The notes beneath the pieces are model-generated. The model was not told where the DNA came from and searched no databases. It saw only the letters and a program-made list of their open reading frames with translations. The position numbers and the translations under genes were made by a program. Below are positions 14,718 through 23,997 of a stretch of DNA of 64,000 nucleotides, in pieces. Origin of the DNA: an uncultured Acetatifactor sp. (lineage in GTDB: Bacteria; Bacillota; Clostridia; Lachnospirales; Lachnospiraceae). The first letter of the stretch is position 1; every line of letters begins with the position of its first letter. The stretch covers positions 1 to 64,000 of the forward strand of contig CANQUQ010000008.1 of the NCBI GenBank assembly GCA_947627115.1. Direction: 5' to 3'.

Positions 14718-15712
14718 AGAACGATAATATCGATCAGAGCGATAATATCGATCAAAACGATAATATCGATCAGGGGGCGCTGCGGATTCTGGATGCACTG
14801 AGCGGGGCGGATCAGGACCTGCTGGCACGCTGTGATGAGGAAGGCGGGACGGCAATACCTCTGTGGAGAAGAGGGCGCATGTGGGCGGCCTGTCTGGGCC
14901 TTATCGCGGTGGGGGCATTGGCATGGAATGCGCTGCGGTTCGCCGGCCCGTCTGAGAAAAGTCTGTTTACGCAGGACGCCGCCATGGATAAGATCGCTAT
15001 GCAGGATACGGAAGACGGCGGACAATTGAACGGCGCGCCTGTAGCGGAGGTGCAGGAGGATGCGGAGGCCCCGGCGGCAGGCGTTTCAGAGGAAGCGCCG
15101 CCGGAGGAGCATGACGGCCTGACCGACGCTGTGAAGGAGTCCGACGGGCAGGAGGCCTGCCCGCCTGACGGGGCAGAGGAGGCCACCGATCTGGAAGCCT
15201 GTCCGCCCGACGGGGCAAGGGAGGTCACCGAGCAGGAGGCCAGAGAATGGATGCCGCTGGGCGCATTTATCCCCAGGGATCTGCCGTCGGGATATGTCTT
15301 TGAATCGGCCCGGATCGACGAAGAGGAGCAGGATGTGACCGTGTGCTGGAGCAGAGGGATGGACAGTATCGTGATAACGGTGTCCCAGGTGGAGGCGGAC
15401 ACTGTCGTTTTGGCGGACATCAGCAGACCGGAGACTTATGATGAGAGACTGTACGAAATTCCCTTCGGGGAAACGGTCCCGGCGGAATATCTTCAGACCT
15501 TTCAGGACCCCGTCTTCGATTGGACGGACCTGGGAGCCGATACGGGGCTGGAGCTGATGGAGAGCAGGCTCCTCGCTTACGAGGATGCCGGTGACACGGA
15601 TACGCCCAGGGGAAACTTTTCCGTGCTTTATCCGGACGGTGTACTGCTGAGATTCAACGGGCGGGGAACGCCGGAGGAAATTTGGAACATGTTCTATTCC
15701 ATGATGAGATAG
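14714..15712 (+). CDS. Membrane-anchored anti-sigma-like protein with repeats
   Basis: 332 residues, translationally coupled to the sigma gene (ATGA overlap). The N-terminus has three copies of a 6-residue repeat ([NS]DNIDQ), encoded by near-identical 18-base units. A cytoplasmic stretch and one membrane helix follow (WAACLGLIAVGALAWNALRF, about residues 57-76), then an acidic extracellular linker with a duplicated ACPPDGA motif. The C-terminal globular domain (about 175-332; FIPRDLPSGYVFESARI ... FSVLYPDGVLLRFNG) resembles the sensory ectodomains found on Firmicute ECF partners. No zinc-binding anti-sigma motif is seen, so the sigma-binding part is probably the short N-terminus. Confidence 0.75.
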   Translation: MKNDNIDQSDNIDQNDNIDQGALRILDALSGADQDLLARCDEEGGTAIPLWRRGRMWAACLGLIAVGALAWNALRFAGPSEKSLFTQDAAMDKIAMQDTEDGGQLNGAPVAEVQEDAEAPAAGVSEEAPPEEHDGLTDAVKESDGQEACPPDGAEEATDLEACPPDGAREVTEQEAREWMPLGAFIPRDLPSGYVFESARIDEEEQDVTVCWSRGMDSIVITVSQVEADTVVLADISRPETYDERLYEIPFGETVPAEYLQTFQDPVFDWTDLGADTGLELMESRLLAYEDAGDTDTPRGNFSVLYPDGVLLRFNGRGTPEEIWNMFYSMMR

Positions 15713-15714
15713 AC

Positions 15715-16410
15715 TTAAATGTTTTCGTTTTCCCGCATGCGGTAGCCGATGCCGACTTCCGTGAACACGTATTGGGGCTGCGCGGAATCGGCCTCGATCT
15801 TGCGGCGTATATTTGCCATGTTGACCCGCAGGATCTGATTGCTGTTGTCTGCGTAAGGCCCCCAGATCGTATGTATAATAGTGCGGTAGGTCAGGACCTT
15901 GCCGGAGTTCTGTGCCAGAAGCGCCAGAAGCTGATATTCGGTCTGAGTGAGATGGATGATCTGACCGTTCAGCTTCACGGTCCTTTTCTCCAGATCGATC
16001 TCCAGGCCAAGAGCGCGATAGGTCCTGTCAGGAACCGATACAAAGCTGTGGCGCAGGGAAGTGCGAATCCGCGCCATCAATTCCGCCGTCCCGAAGGGCT
16101 TGATGATATAGTCGTCGGCTCCGAGATCCAGGGCCGTCACTTTCTCGTCCTCTTCGGAATGGGCAGAGATGACGATGATGGGGACACTGCTCCAGACGCG
16201 GAGCCGTTCCAGTACCTGATATCCGTCTATATCGGGAAGTCCCAGATCCAGCAGGATCACGTCGGGACAGAGGGATGCGGCCAGACAGAGGCCCTCCCTT
16301 CCGGTCACGGCATTGCAGATATGATAGTCGTGTACCGTCAGGGAGGTGGTGATGAAGGACACAATGTCTCTGTCATCTTCGATCAGTAATATTTTGATTT
16401 TCGGATTCAT
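15715..16410 (-). CDS. kdpE: KdpE-type response regulator
   Basis: 231 residues: a receiver domain with acidic pocket (LLIEDDRD), phospho-acceptor Asp in VILLDLGLPDIDGY and Lys in YIIKPFG, then an OmpR-type winged helix (LTQTEYQLLALLAQNSGKVLT ... GIGYRM). The linker and DNA-binding domain look like KdpE, which controls potassium-uptake genes. No kdpFABC genes are near, so the target is open. Coupled to the kinase by a 4-base overlap and ends two bases from the convergent anti-sigma gene. Confidence 0.88.
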   Translation of the reverse strand: MNPKIKILLIEDDRDIVSFITTSLTVHDYHICNAVTGREGLCLAASLCPDVILLDLGLPDIDGYQVLERLRVWSSVPIIVISAHSEEDEKVTALDLGADDYIIKPFGTAELMARIRTSLRHSFVSVPDRTYRALGLEIDLEKRTVKLNGQIIHLTQTEYQLLALLAQNSGKVLTYRTIIHTIWGPYADNSNQILRVNMANIRRKIEADSAQPQYVFTEVGIGYRMRENENI

Positions 16411-17486
16411 AGGAAGCTCTCCTTCTTTTCTTTCGGCAGCGTGAAGGTAAATTCCGCTCCTTTCCCGTGATTATGTCCTGTGAGCGTGCCGTGATGGGCC
16501 CGGATGATCGTCTCGCATATGACCAGACCGATTCCCCTGTTTCCCTGGGCATCGGATGACGGGGCGGCACGGCCGGATCCGTCAAAAAGCCTGTCAAGAA
16601 TATCCTCCGGGATGCCTCTGCCGTAGTCTCTGACGGTAAAGAAGACGTACTTGGGAGCATCCTCCACGATAAGCTCTATGGGAGCGAGGCTTTCGGAATG
16701 GCGCAAAGCATTGTCCAGCAGATTGAGGGTCACCTGCTCGATGAGAACAGCGTCCATGGGGAGCATGATGAATTGGTCGGGAATTTTTGTGTGGATGATG
16801 CATCCGGGATGCCGGATCTTCGTTTTTTGGAGCGCCTCGCCGATCACCTCCTCCACAGATTCGATATCGGTGCTGACCGTCAGGTCCTCTCCCTGAATTC
16901 TGGTGACGGTCAGGAGATTCTCCACCATATTTACCATCCAGTGGGAATCCTTACATATGTTTTTTACGATTGCCGTCTTTTCCTGTTCCGACAGCTGAGA
17001 TTGGTTTTCCAGATAGGCCGTACTGCTGCCGATGATGGCGGTCAGGGGCGTGCGCAGGTCGTGGGAGACGGCCCTGAGCAGATTGGCCCGCATCTTTTCT
17101 TTTTCCGCCTCCTCCAGCTGTCTCCTGTGCTCGGCGATCATGCCGGCCTGGGCAGTCAGGTGTGAGGTCAGTGTGTTCACAAAGACCGAAATCGGGATGA
17201 TGCCGAAGAACATAACGGGATACCCGCTGCGCGGGGGAAACAGGAAGCGGAGCCAAAGCAGTGAAAATACGGAACAGGCAATGCCGTACAGGCAGCTGTT
17301 GACAAGGCCGGAGACAACGATCACAAAGAAGAGGAATATCATGACGATATTGGCGCAGACAGGCTTGGGCATACAGCGACGGTAGAGAAGGGATATCCCT
17401 GCGGCAGCAGCCATGCAGCAGACGGAGAGAAGGAAACTGTACAAATGTCGCTTGAGCTTTGGAAAGTTTTCAAAAGTATTATGCAT
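16407..17486 (-). CDS. Short KdpD-like sensor histidine kinase
   Basis: 359 residues. Four membrane segments in the first roughly 115 residues (DUF4118-like), then a HisKA domain with His in AVSHDLRTPLTAIIG and a HATPase domain with LLDNALRHSE, DYGRGIPEDI and GNRGIGLVICE. Full-length KdpD has about 900 residues with a large N-terminal KdpD/USP region; that part is absent, so this is the transmitter plus membrane core only. Forms a two-gene operon with the regulator. Signal could be potassium or turgor by family, but the truncated architecture makes this uncertain. Confidence 0.87.
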   Translation of the reverse strand: MHNTFENFPKLKRHLYSFLLSVCCMAAAAGISLLYRRCMPKPVCANIVMIFLFFVIVVSGLVNSCLYGIACSVFSLLWLRFLFPPRSGYPVMFFGIIPISVFVNTLTSHLTAQAGMIAEHRRQLEEAEKEKMRANLLRAVSHDLRTPLTAIIGSSTAYLENQSQLSEQEKTAIVKNICKDSHWMVNMVENLLTVTRIQGEDLTVSTDIESVEEVIGEALQKTKIRHPGCIIHTKIPDQFIMLPMDAVLIEQVTLNLLDNALRHSESLAPIELIVEDAPKYVFFTVRDYGRGIPEDILDRLFDGSGRAAPSSDAQGNRGIGLVICETIIRAHHGTLTGHNHGKGAEFTFTLPKEKKESFL

Positions 17487-17599
17487 CGCTATGCACCTTT
17501 TCTGTCAGTAAGAAAATGAGCCCTGCATCACGCGCTGTCTGTTATTTTGCCGGAAGTTGGCAGTGAAAGGCGTTAAGACGAAAAGCCGGTCGGCGGAGT

Positions 17600-18508
17600 T
17601 CAGCGGTACCAGCGGCCCGATGCACCGCAGGGCAGAATGAGACCGCTCCTGCTCACGGGCAGACCGATTTCGTCCGCTTCGACCCTGCCGCCAAAGCGTT
17701 TTTGGATGGCAAGGTTCATCATATAAGAAAGAACCGCAGGCTGCAGTCCCGTGGTATAGGAATTGATCAGAAGGAAGAGCGCGTCGGGGGAGAGCAGTTG
17801 TGCAGTCAGCTCGATAAAGGGCCATATGCTCTCTTCTATTTTCCAGACCTCCCCCTTGGGGCCCCGGCCGTAAGAGGGCGGATCCATAATGATGCCGTCG
17901 TATTTGTTGCCCCGGCGGATCTCCCGCTCCACGAACTTCATACAGTCGTCCACCAGCCAGCGGATGGGGGCATCGCCCAGGCCGGAGGTCTGTGCATTTT
18001 CCCTGGCCCAGCCTACCATGCCCTTTGAGGCGTCCACATGTGTGACATGGGCGCCCGCAGCGGCAGCAGCCAGAGTGGCGCCACCGGTATAGGCGAACAG
18101 ATTGAGCACCTTTACGGGTCTGTCGGCTGCAGGACGGGAATTCCGGATGATTTCCGTGAACCAGTCCCAATTCACCGCCTGCTCCGGAAAAAGGCCGGTG
18201 TGCTTAAAATGGAAGGGCTTCAGACGGAAGGTGAGCCGGCTCTGCCCGCGGGCACTGTCCGGGCCGCCGCCCGGCTCGTAGGATACGGTCCATTCATCCG
18301 GCAGGTCAAAGAACTCCCACTCACCGCCTCCCTTGGAGCTGCGATGATAGTGGCCGTTCTTCTGCTTCCAGCCCGCATGGTCGTGGGCGGTCTTCCAGAT
18401 CACCTGAGGGTCCGGCCGCACCAGGATATACTCCCCCCATCTCTCCAGTTTTTCTCCCGCGGAGGTGTCCAGCACCTCATAGTCTTTCCAGTTGTCGGCA
18501 ATCCACAT
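17600..18508 (-). CDS. Class I SAM-dependent RNA methyltransferase (RlmI-like)
   Basis: 302 residues. SAM-binding motif I VLNLFAYTGGATLAAAAAGA, followed by HVDASKGMVGWARENA, and the catalytic-type motif IIMDPPSYGRGP, all in the order of the RlmI/RlmK-like 23S rRNA cytosine methyltransferases. The N-terminal PUA domain of full-length RlmI (about 390 aa) is missing, replaced by a short beta-rich segment. Single gene; its end is 113 bases from the kinase start on the same strand. Substrate is inferred from the family only. Confidence 0.82.
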   Translation of the reverse strand: MWIADNWKDYEVLDTSAGEKLERWGEYILVRPDPQVIWKTAHDHAGWKQKNGHYHRSSKGGGEWEFFDLPDEWTVSYEPGGGPDSARGQSRLTFRLKPFHFKHTGLFPEQAVNWDWFTEIIRNSRPAADRPVKVLNLFAYTGGATLAAAAAGAHVTHVDASKGMVGWARENAQTSGLGDAPIRWLVDDCMKFVEREIRRGNKYDGIIMDPPSYGRGPKGEVWKIEESIWPFIELTAQLLSPDALFLLINSYTTGLQPAVLSYMMNLAIQKRFGGRVEADEIGLPVSRSGLILPCGASGRWYR

Positions 18509-18597
18509 GGGAACAGGTTCCTTTCCTTATTATGAATTATGAAGATATTTTACCACAATACGCCCAGGTGCGGACAAAAATATTATAAAAAATAGAA

Positions 18598-18626
18598 TTG
18601 CCTGCGAAAAATAAATAGACTATAAT
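18598..18626 (+). promoter_or_regulatory. Promoter of the HD-domain gene
   Basis: TTGCCT (18598-18603), 17-base spacer, TATAAT (18621-18626). The message would begin near 18633, immediately before the hairpin CTGCCG-g-CGGCAG (18637-18649). Confidence 0.75.
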
Positions 18627-18636
18627 AAAAATGTTG

Positions 18637-18649
18637 CTGCCGGCGGCAG
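18637..18649 (+). other. GC-rich mini-hairpin before the HD gene
   Basis: CTGCCG-g-CGGCAG, ending 16 bases before the ATG and just before GGAAAGGAAGG. It would lie at the extreme 5' end of the transcript. Confidence 0.5.
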
Positions 18650-18664
18650 ACGGAAAGGAAGGCG

Positions 18665-19156
18665 ATGAGCATGCTGAACGCATTGCTGATGGAAATGATC
18701 CGATATGACAGGGGGGATGCCGGACGCATTCAGCACCTTCTCAAGGTGTACGGCTTTGCGCGTCTGATCGCGGAATCCGAACATCTGGATCCCAATCTGC
18801 AGTTCATCACCGAAGCGGCGGCTATCGTGCATGACATTGCTGTCCGGCTGTGCGAGGAGAAGTACGGCGACTGCAGCGGGAAGCTGCAGGAGAAAGAGGG
18901 ACCGGCACTGGCGGAGGAGATGCTCGGCAGGCTCGGCGCCGCGCCGGATGTGAAGGAGCGCGTGAGCTTTCTGGTGGGGCATCACCACACCTATGACAAG
19001 ATAGACGGCCCGGACTATCAGATCCTGGTGGAGGCGGATTTTCTTGTGAACCTGGCGGAGAACGGAGCCGACAGAGATTCGGTCCTGCACACATACAGAG
19101 AGATATTCAGGACGGATACCGGGAGGGTGATCTGCCGGGAAATGTTCGGTCTGTGA
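18665..19156 (+). CDS. HD-domain phosphohydrolase
   Basis: 163 residues. Metal-binding pattern of HD hydrolases: His in RIQHLLKVYGFARLI, the HD pair in AAIVHDIAV, histidines in LVGHHHTYDKI and a distal Asp in VEADFLVNL. Small single-domain HD proteins of this type act on nucleotides or nucleotide-like phosphates; the substrate is not deducible. Own promoter and a hairpin ending in a T run behind it (19189-19215). Confidence 0.85.
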   Translation: MSMLNALLMEMIRYDRGDAGRIQHLLKVYGFARLIAESEHLDPNLQFITEAAAIVHDIAVRLCEEKYGDCSGKLQEKEGPALAEEMLGRLGAAPDVKERVSFLVGHHHTYDKIDGPDYQILVEADFLVNLAENGADRDSVLHTYREIFRTDTGRVICREMFGL

Positions 19157-19188
19157 CGGATTGTATGGAAAAAAATACAATTTTTTAA

Positions 19189-19215
19189 AAAAAGTCCTTG
19201 TCAAAAGGACTTTTT
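19189..19215 (+). terminator. Terminator behind the HD gene
   Basis: AAAAAGTCCTT-loop-AAGGACTTTTT; A-rich on one side and T-rich on the other. It overlaps the -35 and spacer of the S10-operon promoter. Confidence 0.7.
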
Positions 19216-19226
19216 CCATGTATACT
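19198..19226 (+). promoter_or_regulatory. S10-operon promoter
   Basis: TTGTCA (19198-19203), 17-base spacer, TATACT (19221-19226). It would give a 5' leader of about 260 bases before rpsJ. Confidence 0.7.
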
Positions 19227-19491
19227 AATCAATGCTGTGGCATGATAGCTGTGAAGCGTGAGGTTGCTGGATGCCAGCAATGGCAGTCAGGTTTTCCGTG
19301 GAGCGAATGTCAAGTTAGAAAACTGACGACAAGTCACTGTACCAGTTAAAAGTCTGCCGAGGGCAGAAACGACGTGTAAATGACCTGTTCCCAAAAAGTT
19401 GCGTAAGGATTTAGGACACACACGGGAGAGTGTACAGTCACCGCTTGTCGTACTTGAGAATTGAAAGTGCGAAAAGGAGGCGACTTTTTTT
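19227..19491 (+). promoter_or_regulatory. Structured leader of the S10 operon
   Basis: No gene seen in this stretch. It contains several hairpins, among them TTGCTGG-atg-CCAGCAA (near 19263-19280) and CTGCC-ga-GGGCAG further on, and ends in AAAAGGAGG before rpsJ. Known: S10 operons of many bacteria are autoregulated through the leader by ribosomal protein L4. Whether this leader does so is inference; I could not match it to a described L4-leader consensus. Confidence 0.5.
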
Positions 19492-19809
19492 ATGGCAAAT
19501 CAAGTAATGAGAATCACACTGAAGGCTTACGAGCATCAGCTTGTGGATGCATCTGCCAAGAAGATCATTGAAACTGTAAAGAAGACCGGTTCTGAGGTGA
19601 GCGGCCCCGTGCCCCTTCCCACAAAGAAAGAGGTGGTCACCATTCTGAGAGCGGTACACAAGTACAAGGATTCGAGAGAGCAGTTCGAGCAGAGGACTCA
19701 CAAGAGACTGATCGACATCATTACTCCGACCCAGAAGACAGTGGATGCGCTGCAGAGGCTGGAAATGCCTGCCGGCGTGTACATTGACATAAAGATGAAG
19801 GCAAAATGA
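19492..19809 (+). CDS. rpsJ: 30S ribosomal protein S10
   Basis: 105 residues, first gene of the S10 operon. Conserved [19 protein letters not shown] and the [25 protein letters not shown] block are clear, as is the C-terminal [12 protein letters not shown]. Strong AAAAGGAGGCGAC ribosome site. S10 also takes part in NusB/NusG-linked antitermination in other bacteria. A 142-base structured spacer with hairpins (CTCCGCCGTATGCGGAG around 19845) separates it from rplC. Confidence 0.98.
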   Translation: MANQVMRITLKAYEHQLVDASAKKIIETVKKTGSEVSGPVPLPTKKEVVTILRAVHKYKDSREQFEQRTHKRLIDIITPTQKTVDALQRLEMPAGVYIDIKMKAK

Positions 19810-19951
19810 TTTAAAGGAAGACCTCTACTTAGACGTAAGAACACGTCTCCGCCGTATGCGGAGGCAGGAAGCGATGCTTCCGCGGTTATGAGCGCAACGA
19901 TAACTGCGTGGTCCGCTATGTAGAACGCCGGAAGGCAGAAAGAGAGGAAAA

Positions 19952-20635
19952 ATGAAGAAAGCAATTTTGGCAACAAAAGTCGGAATGACTCAGATTTTTA
20001 ATGAGGACGGAACACTGATCCCGGTGACCGTTCTTCAGGCAGGTCCCTGCGTAGTCACTCAGATCAAGACTCCTGAGAATGACGGTTACAGTGCCGTTCA
20101 GGTGGGCTTTGTGGACAAGAAGGACAGGATCGTCAACAGAGACGCCAGCGGAAGAAAGGAAGTAATACACAGACACGGCGCCAACAAGGCGGAGCAGGGC
20201 CATTTTAAAAAGGCGGGCGTCAGCTCAAAAAGATATGTGAGAGAGTTAAAGTTCGACAATGCGGAGGAGTACAGCCTGGGCGCTGAGATCAAGGCCGATA
20301 TCTTCGAGGAGGGAGACAAGGTCGATGTTTCCGCTATCTCAAAGGGTAAAGGCTTCCAGGGCGCCATCAAGAGGCTCGGTCAGCACAGAGGACCCATGAA
20401 GCACGGTTCCAAGTTCCACCGTCATCAGGGTTCCAACGGTGCCTGCTCTTCACCCAGCCGCGTGTTCAAGGGCAAGGGAATGCCCGGTCATATGGGCTGC
20501 GTGAAGGTGACTGTTCAGAATCTGCAGGTGGTAAGGGTAGACGCAGAGAAGAACCTGCTTCTGGTAAAGGGTGCAGTGCCCGGCCCCAAGAAAGCGTTAG
20601 TGACCGTCAAAGAAACCGTTAAGGTGGAAGCATAA
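19952..20635 (+). CDS. rplC: 50S ribosomal protein L3
   Basis: 227 residues; early 23S-binding assembly protein reaching the peptidyl-transferase centre. [10 protein letters not shown] start and the conserved loop [15 protein letters not shown] followed by [13 protein letters not shown] are visible. About 15-20 residues longer than E. coli L3. Ribosome site GAGAGGAAAA directly upstream. Confidence 0.98.
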   Translation: MKKAILATKVGMTQIFNEDGTLIPVTVLQAGPCVVTQIKTPENDGYSAVQVGFVDKKDRIVNRDASGRKEVIHRHGANKAEQGHFKKAGVSSKRYVRELKFDNAEEYSLGAEIKADIFEEGDKVDVSAISKGKGFQGAIKRLGQHRGPMKHGSKFHRHQGSNGACSSPSRVFKGKGMPGHMGCVKVTVQNLQVVRVDAEKNLLLVKGAVPGPKKALVTVKETVKVEA

Positions 20636-20637
20636 CA

Positions 20638-20653
20638 GTGCGCCGCGGCGCAC
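20638..20653 (+). other. 16-base perfect palindrome before rplD
   Basis: GTGCGCCGCGGCGCAC, immediately ahead of GAAAGGAGG; ends 21 bases before the rplD ATG. Best member of the recurring hairpin set. Confidence 0.6.
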
Positions 20654-20673
20654 ATGAAAGGAGGGCCAACCAG

Positions 20674-21294
20674 ATGGCAAAAGTATCTGTTTTTAATATG
20701 GAAGGCAAGGAAGTCGGTACTATTGATCTGAATGATGCAGTGTTCGGTGTGAAGGTAAATGAGCACCTGGTGCACATGGCAGTGGTACAGCATCTTGCAA
20801 ATAAACGTCAGGGGACACAGAAGGCTAAGACACGTTCCGAGGTGTCCGGCGGCGGAAGAAAGCCCTGGAGACAGAAGGGGACCGGTCATGCGAGACAGGG
20901 TTCCACCAGATCTCCCCAGTGGACCGGCGGCGGAGTGGTCTTCGCTCCCGTTCCGAGAGATTATTCTTTCAAGCTCAACAAGAAGGAGAAGAGAGCAGCG
21001 TTAAAGTCCGCGCTCACCGACAAGGTCCTGAACAGCAATCTGATCGTGATCGACGAGTTGAAATTCGATGAGATCAAGACCAAAAATTTTGTGAATGTGA
21101 TGGATAATCTGAAGGTTCAGAAGGGCCTGGTGGTAATTGACGAAAACGACACGAATGTGGTAATGTCCGCAAGGAATGTGGAGGGAGTCGACACCACTCT
21201 GGTCAACACCATCAACGTGTATGATATTATGAAGGCTAAGAAGCTGGTCCTGACAAAGGCTGCTGTGGCCAAGATCGAGGAGGTGTACGCATAA
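20674..21294 (+). CDS. rplD: 50S ribosomal protein L4
   Basis: 206 residues from ATG 20674 (GAAAGGAGGGCCAACCAG upstream); the ORF-track start lies in the palindrome. Extended loop with [23 protein letters not shown] lines the exit tunnel. L4 is the translational/transcriptional autoregulator of S10 operons in many bacteria, which is relevant for the long leader before rpsJ. Its stop overlaps the start of rplW by one base. Confidence 0.98.
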   Translation: MAKVSVFNMEGKEVGTIDLNDAVFGVKVNEHLVHMAVVQHLANKRQGTQKAKTRSEVSGGGRKPWRQKGTGHARQGSTRSPQWTGGGVVFAPVPRDYSFKLNKKEKRAALKSALTDKVLNSNLIVIDELKFDEIKTKNFVNVMDNLKVQKGLVVIDENDTNVVMSARNVEGVDTTLVNTINVYDIMKAKKLVLTKAAVAKIEEVYA

Positions 21295-21593
21295 TGGCAG
21301 ACATTAAGTATTACGACGTGATCCTCAAGCCGGTCATCACCGAGAAGAGCATGGCCGGAATGAGCGAAAAGAAATATACTTTCCTGGTTCATACCGACGC
21401 GAACAAGGCACAGATCAAAGAGGCCGTGGAGAAAATGTTCGAGGGCACCAAGGTCAGGAAAGTGAATACCATGAACTGCGAGGGCAAGAACAAGAGGCGC
21501 GGCACGGTATACGGAAAGACCGCCAAGACAAAGAAAGCGATCGTACAGCTCACCGAGGACAGCAAGGATATTGAGATCTTTGCAGGACTGTGA
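21294..21593 (+). CDS. rplW: 50S ribosomal protein L23
   Basis: 99 residues; sits at the tunnel exit and docks trigger factor and SRP. Conserved [11 protein letters not shown] and [19 protein letters not shown] motifs. TAATG overlap with rplD indicates translational coupling; no independent ribosome site beyond GAGGTGTACGC. Confidence 0.98.
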   Translation: MADIKYYDVILKPVITEKSMAGMSEKKYTFLVHTDANKAQIKEAVEKMFEGTKVRKVNTMNCEGKNKRRGTVYGKTAKTKKAIVQLTEDSKDIEIFAGL

Positions 21594-21667
21594 TAAGAGC
21601 TCAGCGGATTTAAGTATGCGGCGCGGGAATGCGCTGCGCAAAGAATCAAAGAAAAGGAGATAAGACA

Positions 21668-22510
21668 ATGGGAATCAAGACATATAATCCCTATACACCT
21701 TCCAGAAGAAACATGACCGGCTCTGATTTCTCCGAAATCACCAAGACCACACCGGAGAAGAGCCTTTGCACTTCCCTGAAGAAGAATGCCGGCCGCAACA
21801 ATCAGGGTAAGATTACCGTGAGGCACCATGGCGGCGGAAACAGAAGAAAGTACAGAATGATCGATTTCAAGCGAAATAAGGACGGAATCCCTGCAAAGGT
21901 CATCGGCATCGAGTACGATCCCAACAGGACCGCGAACATCGCGCTGATCTGTTATGAGGATGGCGAGAAGGCCTACATCATTGCGCCGGAGGGACTGACT
22001 GACGGCATGAAGGTGATGAACGGCCCTGCCGCAGAGGTGAGAGTGGGCAACTGCCTGCCTTTATCGGAGATTCCTGTCGGTACTCAGGTACACAACATTG
22101 AGTTATATCCCGGCAAGGGCGGCCAGTTGGTCCGTTCCGCCGGAAACAGCGCACAGCTGATGGCTAAGGAAGGCAAGTACGCGACGCTGCGTCTCCCTTC
22201 CGGTGAGATGAGAATGGTCCCGCTGGTATGCCGCGCGACCGTCGGTGTAGTCGGAAACGTAGACCACAGCCTTGTAAAGATCGGTAAGGCGGGCCGTAAG
22301 CGCCACATGGGCATTCGTCCCACGGTACGCGGTTCCGTCATGAACCCCAATGACCACCCTCACGGCGGTGGTGAAGGCAAGACCGGTATCGGCCGGCCCG
22401 GTCCCAGCACTCCCTGGGGCAAGCCTGCACTGGGACTGAAGACCCGCAAGGGCAAGAAGGCTTCCGACAAGCTGATCGTGAGAAGACGCGACGGCAAAGC
22501 GATCAAGTAA
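21668..22510 (+). CDS. rplB: 50S ribosomal protein L2
   Basis: 280 residues from ATG 21668 after AAAAGGAGATAAGACA. Core 23S-binding protein essential for peptidyl transferase. Characteristic [19 protein letters not shown], the C-terminal [22 protein letters not shown] and the basic tail are present. The 74-base gap to rplW includes imperfect GC-rich repeats (GCGGCGCGGGAATGCGCTGC). Confidence 0.98.
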   Translation: MGIKTYNPYTPSRRNMTGSDFSEITKTTPEKSLCTSLKKNAGRNNQGKITVRHHGGGNRRKYRMIDFKRNKDGIPAKVIGIEYDPNRTANIALICYEDGEKAYIIAPEGLTDGMKVMNGPAAEVRVGNCLPLSEIPVGTQVHNIELYPGKGGQLVRSAGNSAQLMAKEGKYATLRLPSGEMRMVPLVCRATVGVVGNVDHSLVKIGKAGRKRHMGIRPTVRGSVMNPNDHPHGGGEGKTGIGRPGPSTPWGKPALGLKTRKGKKASDKLIVRRRDGKAIK

Positions 22511-22541
22511 TATGTGTTTTATAAAAACAGGAGGATAGAAA

Positions 22542-22823
22542 ATGGCTAGATCACTGAAAAAAGGACCTTTCGCAGATGAGAATCTGTTAAAGAAAGTTGA
22601 CGCTTTAAATGCATCAGGACAGAAGCAGGTCATCAAGACCTGGTCCCGCCGTTCTACAATTTTCCCTTCCTTTGTGGGACACACAATTGCAGTACACGAC
22701 GGCAGAAAGCATGTTCCTGTATATGTGACCGAGGATATGGTCGGCCATAAGCTGGGCGAGTTCGTTGCAACGAGAACTTACCGCGGCCATGGCAAGGATG
22801 AGAAAAAGTCCAAGGTAAAGTAA
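22542..22823 (+). CDS. rpsS: 30S ribosomal protein S19
   Basis: 93 residues: [46 protein letters not shown] and [15 protein letters not shown] are family hallmarks. Binds 16S helix 33 near S13. ACAGGAGGATAGAAA upstream. A 99-base GC-rich spacer separates it from rplV. Confidence 0.98.
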   Translation: MARSLKKGPFADENLLKKVDALNASGQKQVIKTWSRRSTIFPSFVGHTIAVHDGRKHVPVYVTEDMVGHKLGEFVATRTYRGHGKDEKKSKVK

Positions 22824-22922
22824 GTGCGATCCAAGGAAACAGGCTTCGGGAATCATCCCGGCGCGGATCGCCCGGAGGGGACCTGATGACCTTCCGGCAT
22901 TTTGAAAGGAGGACAACAGTCT

Positions 22923-23315
22923 ATGGCTAAGGGACATAGATCTAAAATTAAGAGAGAGAGAAACAAACTCCAGAGAGAGACCAGACCTTCCGCAAAGTTA
23001 TCTTATGCTAGAGTGTCCGTACAGAAGGCATGTTTCGTTCTGGATGCCATCAGAGGAAAGGATGTAGAGACGGCGCTCGGTATTCTGGAGTACAATCCCA
23101 GATACGCTTCCAGCCTTATCAAGAAGCTGCTTGAGTCTGCAATTGCAAATGCAGAGAACAATAACGGAATGAACAGAGAGAATCTGTATATTGCACAATG
23201 CTATGCAAACAAGGGACCGACCATGAAGCGCATTCAGCCCAGAGCACAGGGCAGAGCCTACAGGATCGAGAAGAGAATGAGCCACATCACCATTGTGCTG
23301 GATGAGAAGAAGTAA
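22923..23315 (+). CDS. rplV: 50S ribosomal protein L22
   Basis: 130 residues from ATG 22923 (GAAAGGAGGACAACAGTCT). The core from SAKLSYARVSVQKACFVLD to the beta-hairpin region (GPTMKRIQPRAQGRAYRI) lines the exit tunnel and is a macrolide-resistance site in other species. A basic N-terminal extension of about 20 residues (KGHRSKIKRERNKLQRET) precedes the usual start, a trait of some Clostridia. Confidence 0.97.
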   Translation: MAKGHRSKIKRERNKLQRETRPSAKLSYARVSVQKACFVLDAIRGKDVETALGILEYNPRYASSLIKKLLESAIANAENNNGMNRENLYIAQCYANKGPTMKRIQPRAQGRAYRIEKRMSHITIVLDEKK

Positions 23316-23335
23316 GGAAAGGAGCAAACAAATAA

Positions 23336-23995
23336 ATGGGACAGAAAGTTAATCCTCATGGCTTGAGAGTCGGAATTATCAAAGATTGGGATTCCAAATG
23401 GTATGCTGAGAGCGAATTTCCCGATTATCTTGTAGAAGATTATAACATCAGAAAGTTTTTGAAGAAGAAATTATTCAATGCCGGCATCTCCAAAATCGAG
23501 ATCGAGAGAGCATCTGACAGAGTGAGAGTGATCGTTCATACTGCAAAGCCCGGCGTGATCATCGGCAAGGGCGGCACCGAGATCGAGGTGACCAAGAACG
23601 AACTGTCCAAGCTTACCGACAAGAAGGTGTCGATAGACATCAAGGAGATCAAGAGACCTGACAAGGATGCCCAGCTGGTAGCTGAGAATATTGCCCAGCA
23701 GCTGGAGAACCGCGTTTCCTTCAGACGTGCCATGAAATCCTGCATGGGCAGGACCATGAAGGCGGGCGCGCTGGGGATCAAGGCTGCATGTGCAGGCCGC
23801 CTGGGCGGTGCGGATATTGCCCGCACGGAGTTCTACAGTGAGGGAACGATCCCGCTGCAGACTCTGAGAGCAGACATCGATTACGGTTTTGCGGAGGCAG
23901 ATACCACCTACGGCAAGATCGGAGTCAAGGTTTGGATCTATAAAGGTGAGATCCTTCCTACAAAGGGAAATCAGACGGAAGGGAGCGAGAAATAA
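23336..23995 (+). CDS. rpsC: 30S ribosomal protein S3
   Basis: 219 residues. KH domain with [19 protein letters not shown]-terminal domain with [23 protein letters not shown]. Lines the mRNA entry tunnel. Follows rplV after 20 bases containing AAAGGAGC. Confidence 0.98.
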   Translation: MGQKVNPHGLRVGIIKDWDSKWYAESEFPDYLVEDYNIRKFLKKKLFNAGISKIEIERASDRVRVIVHTAKPGVIIGKGGTEIEVTKNELSKLTDKKVSIDIKEIKRPDKDAQLVAENIAQQLENRVSFRRAMKSCMGRTMKAGALGIKAACAGRLGGADIARTEFYSEGTIPLQTLRADIDYGFAEADTTYGKIGVKVWIYKGEILPTKGNQTEGSEK

Positions 23996-23997
23996 TT

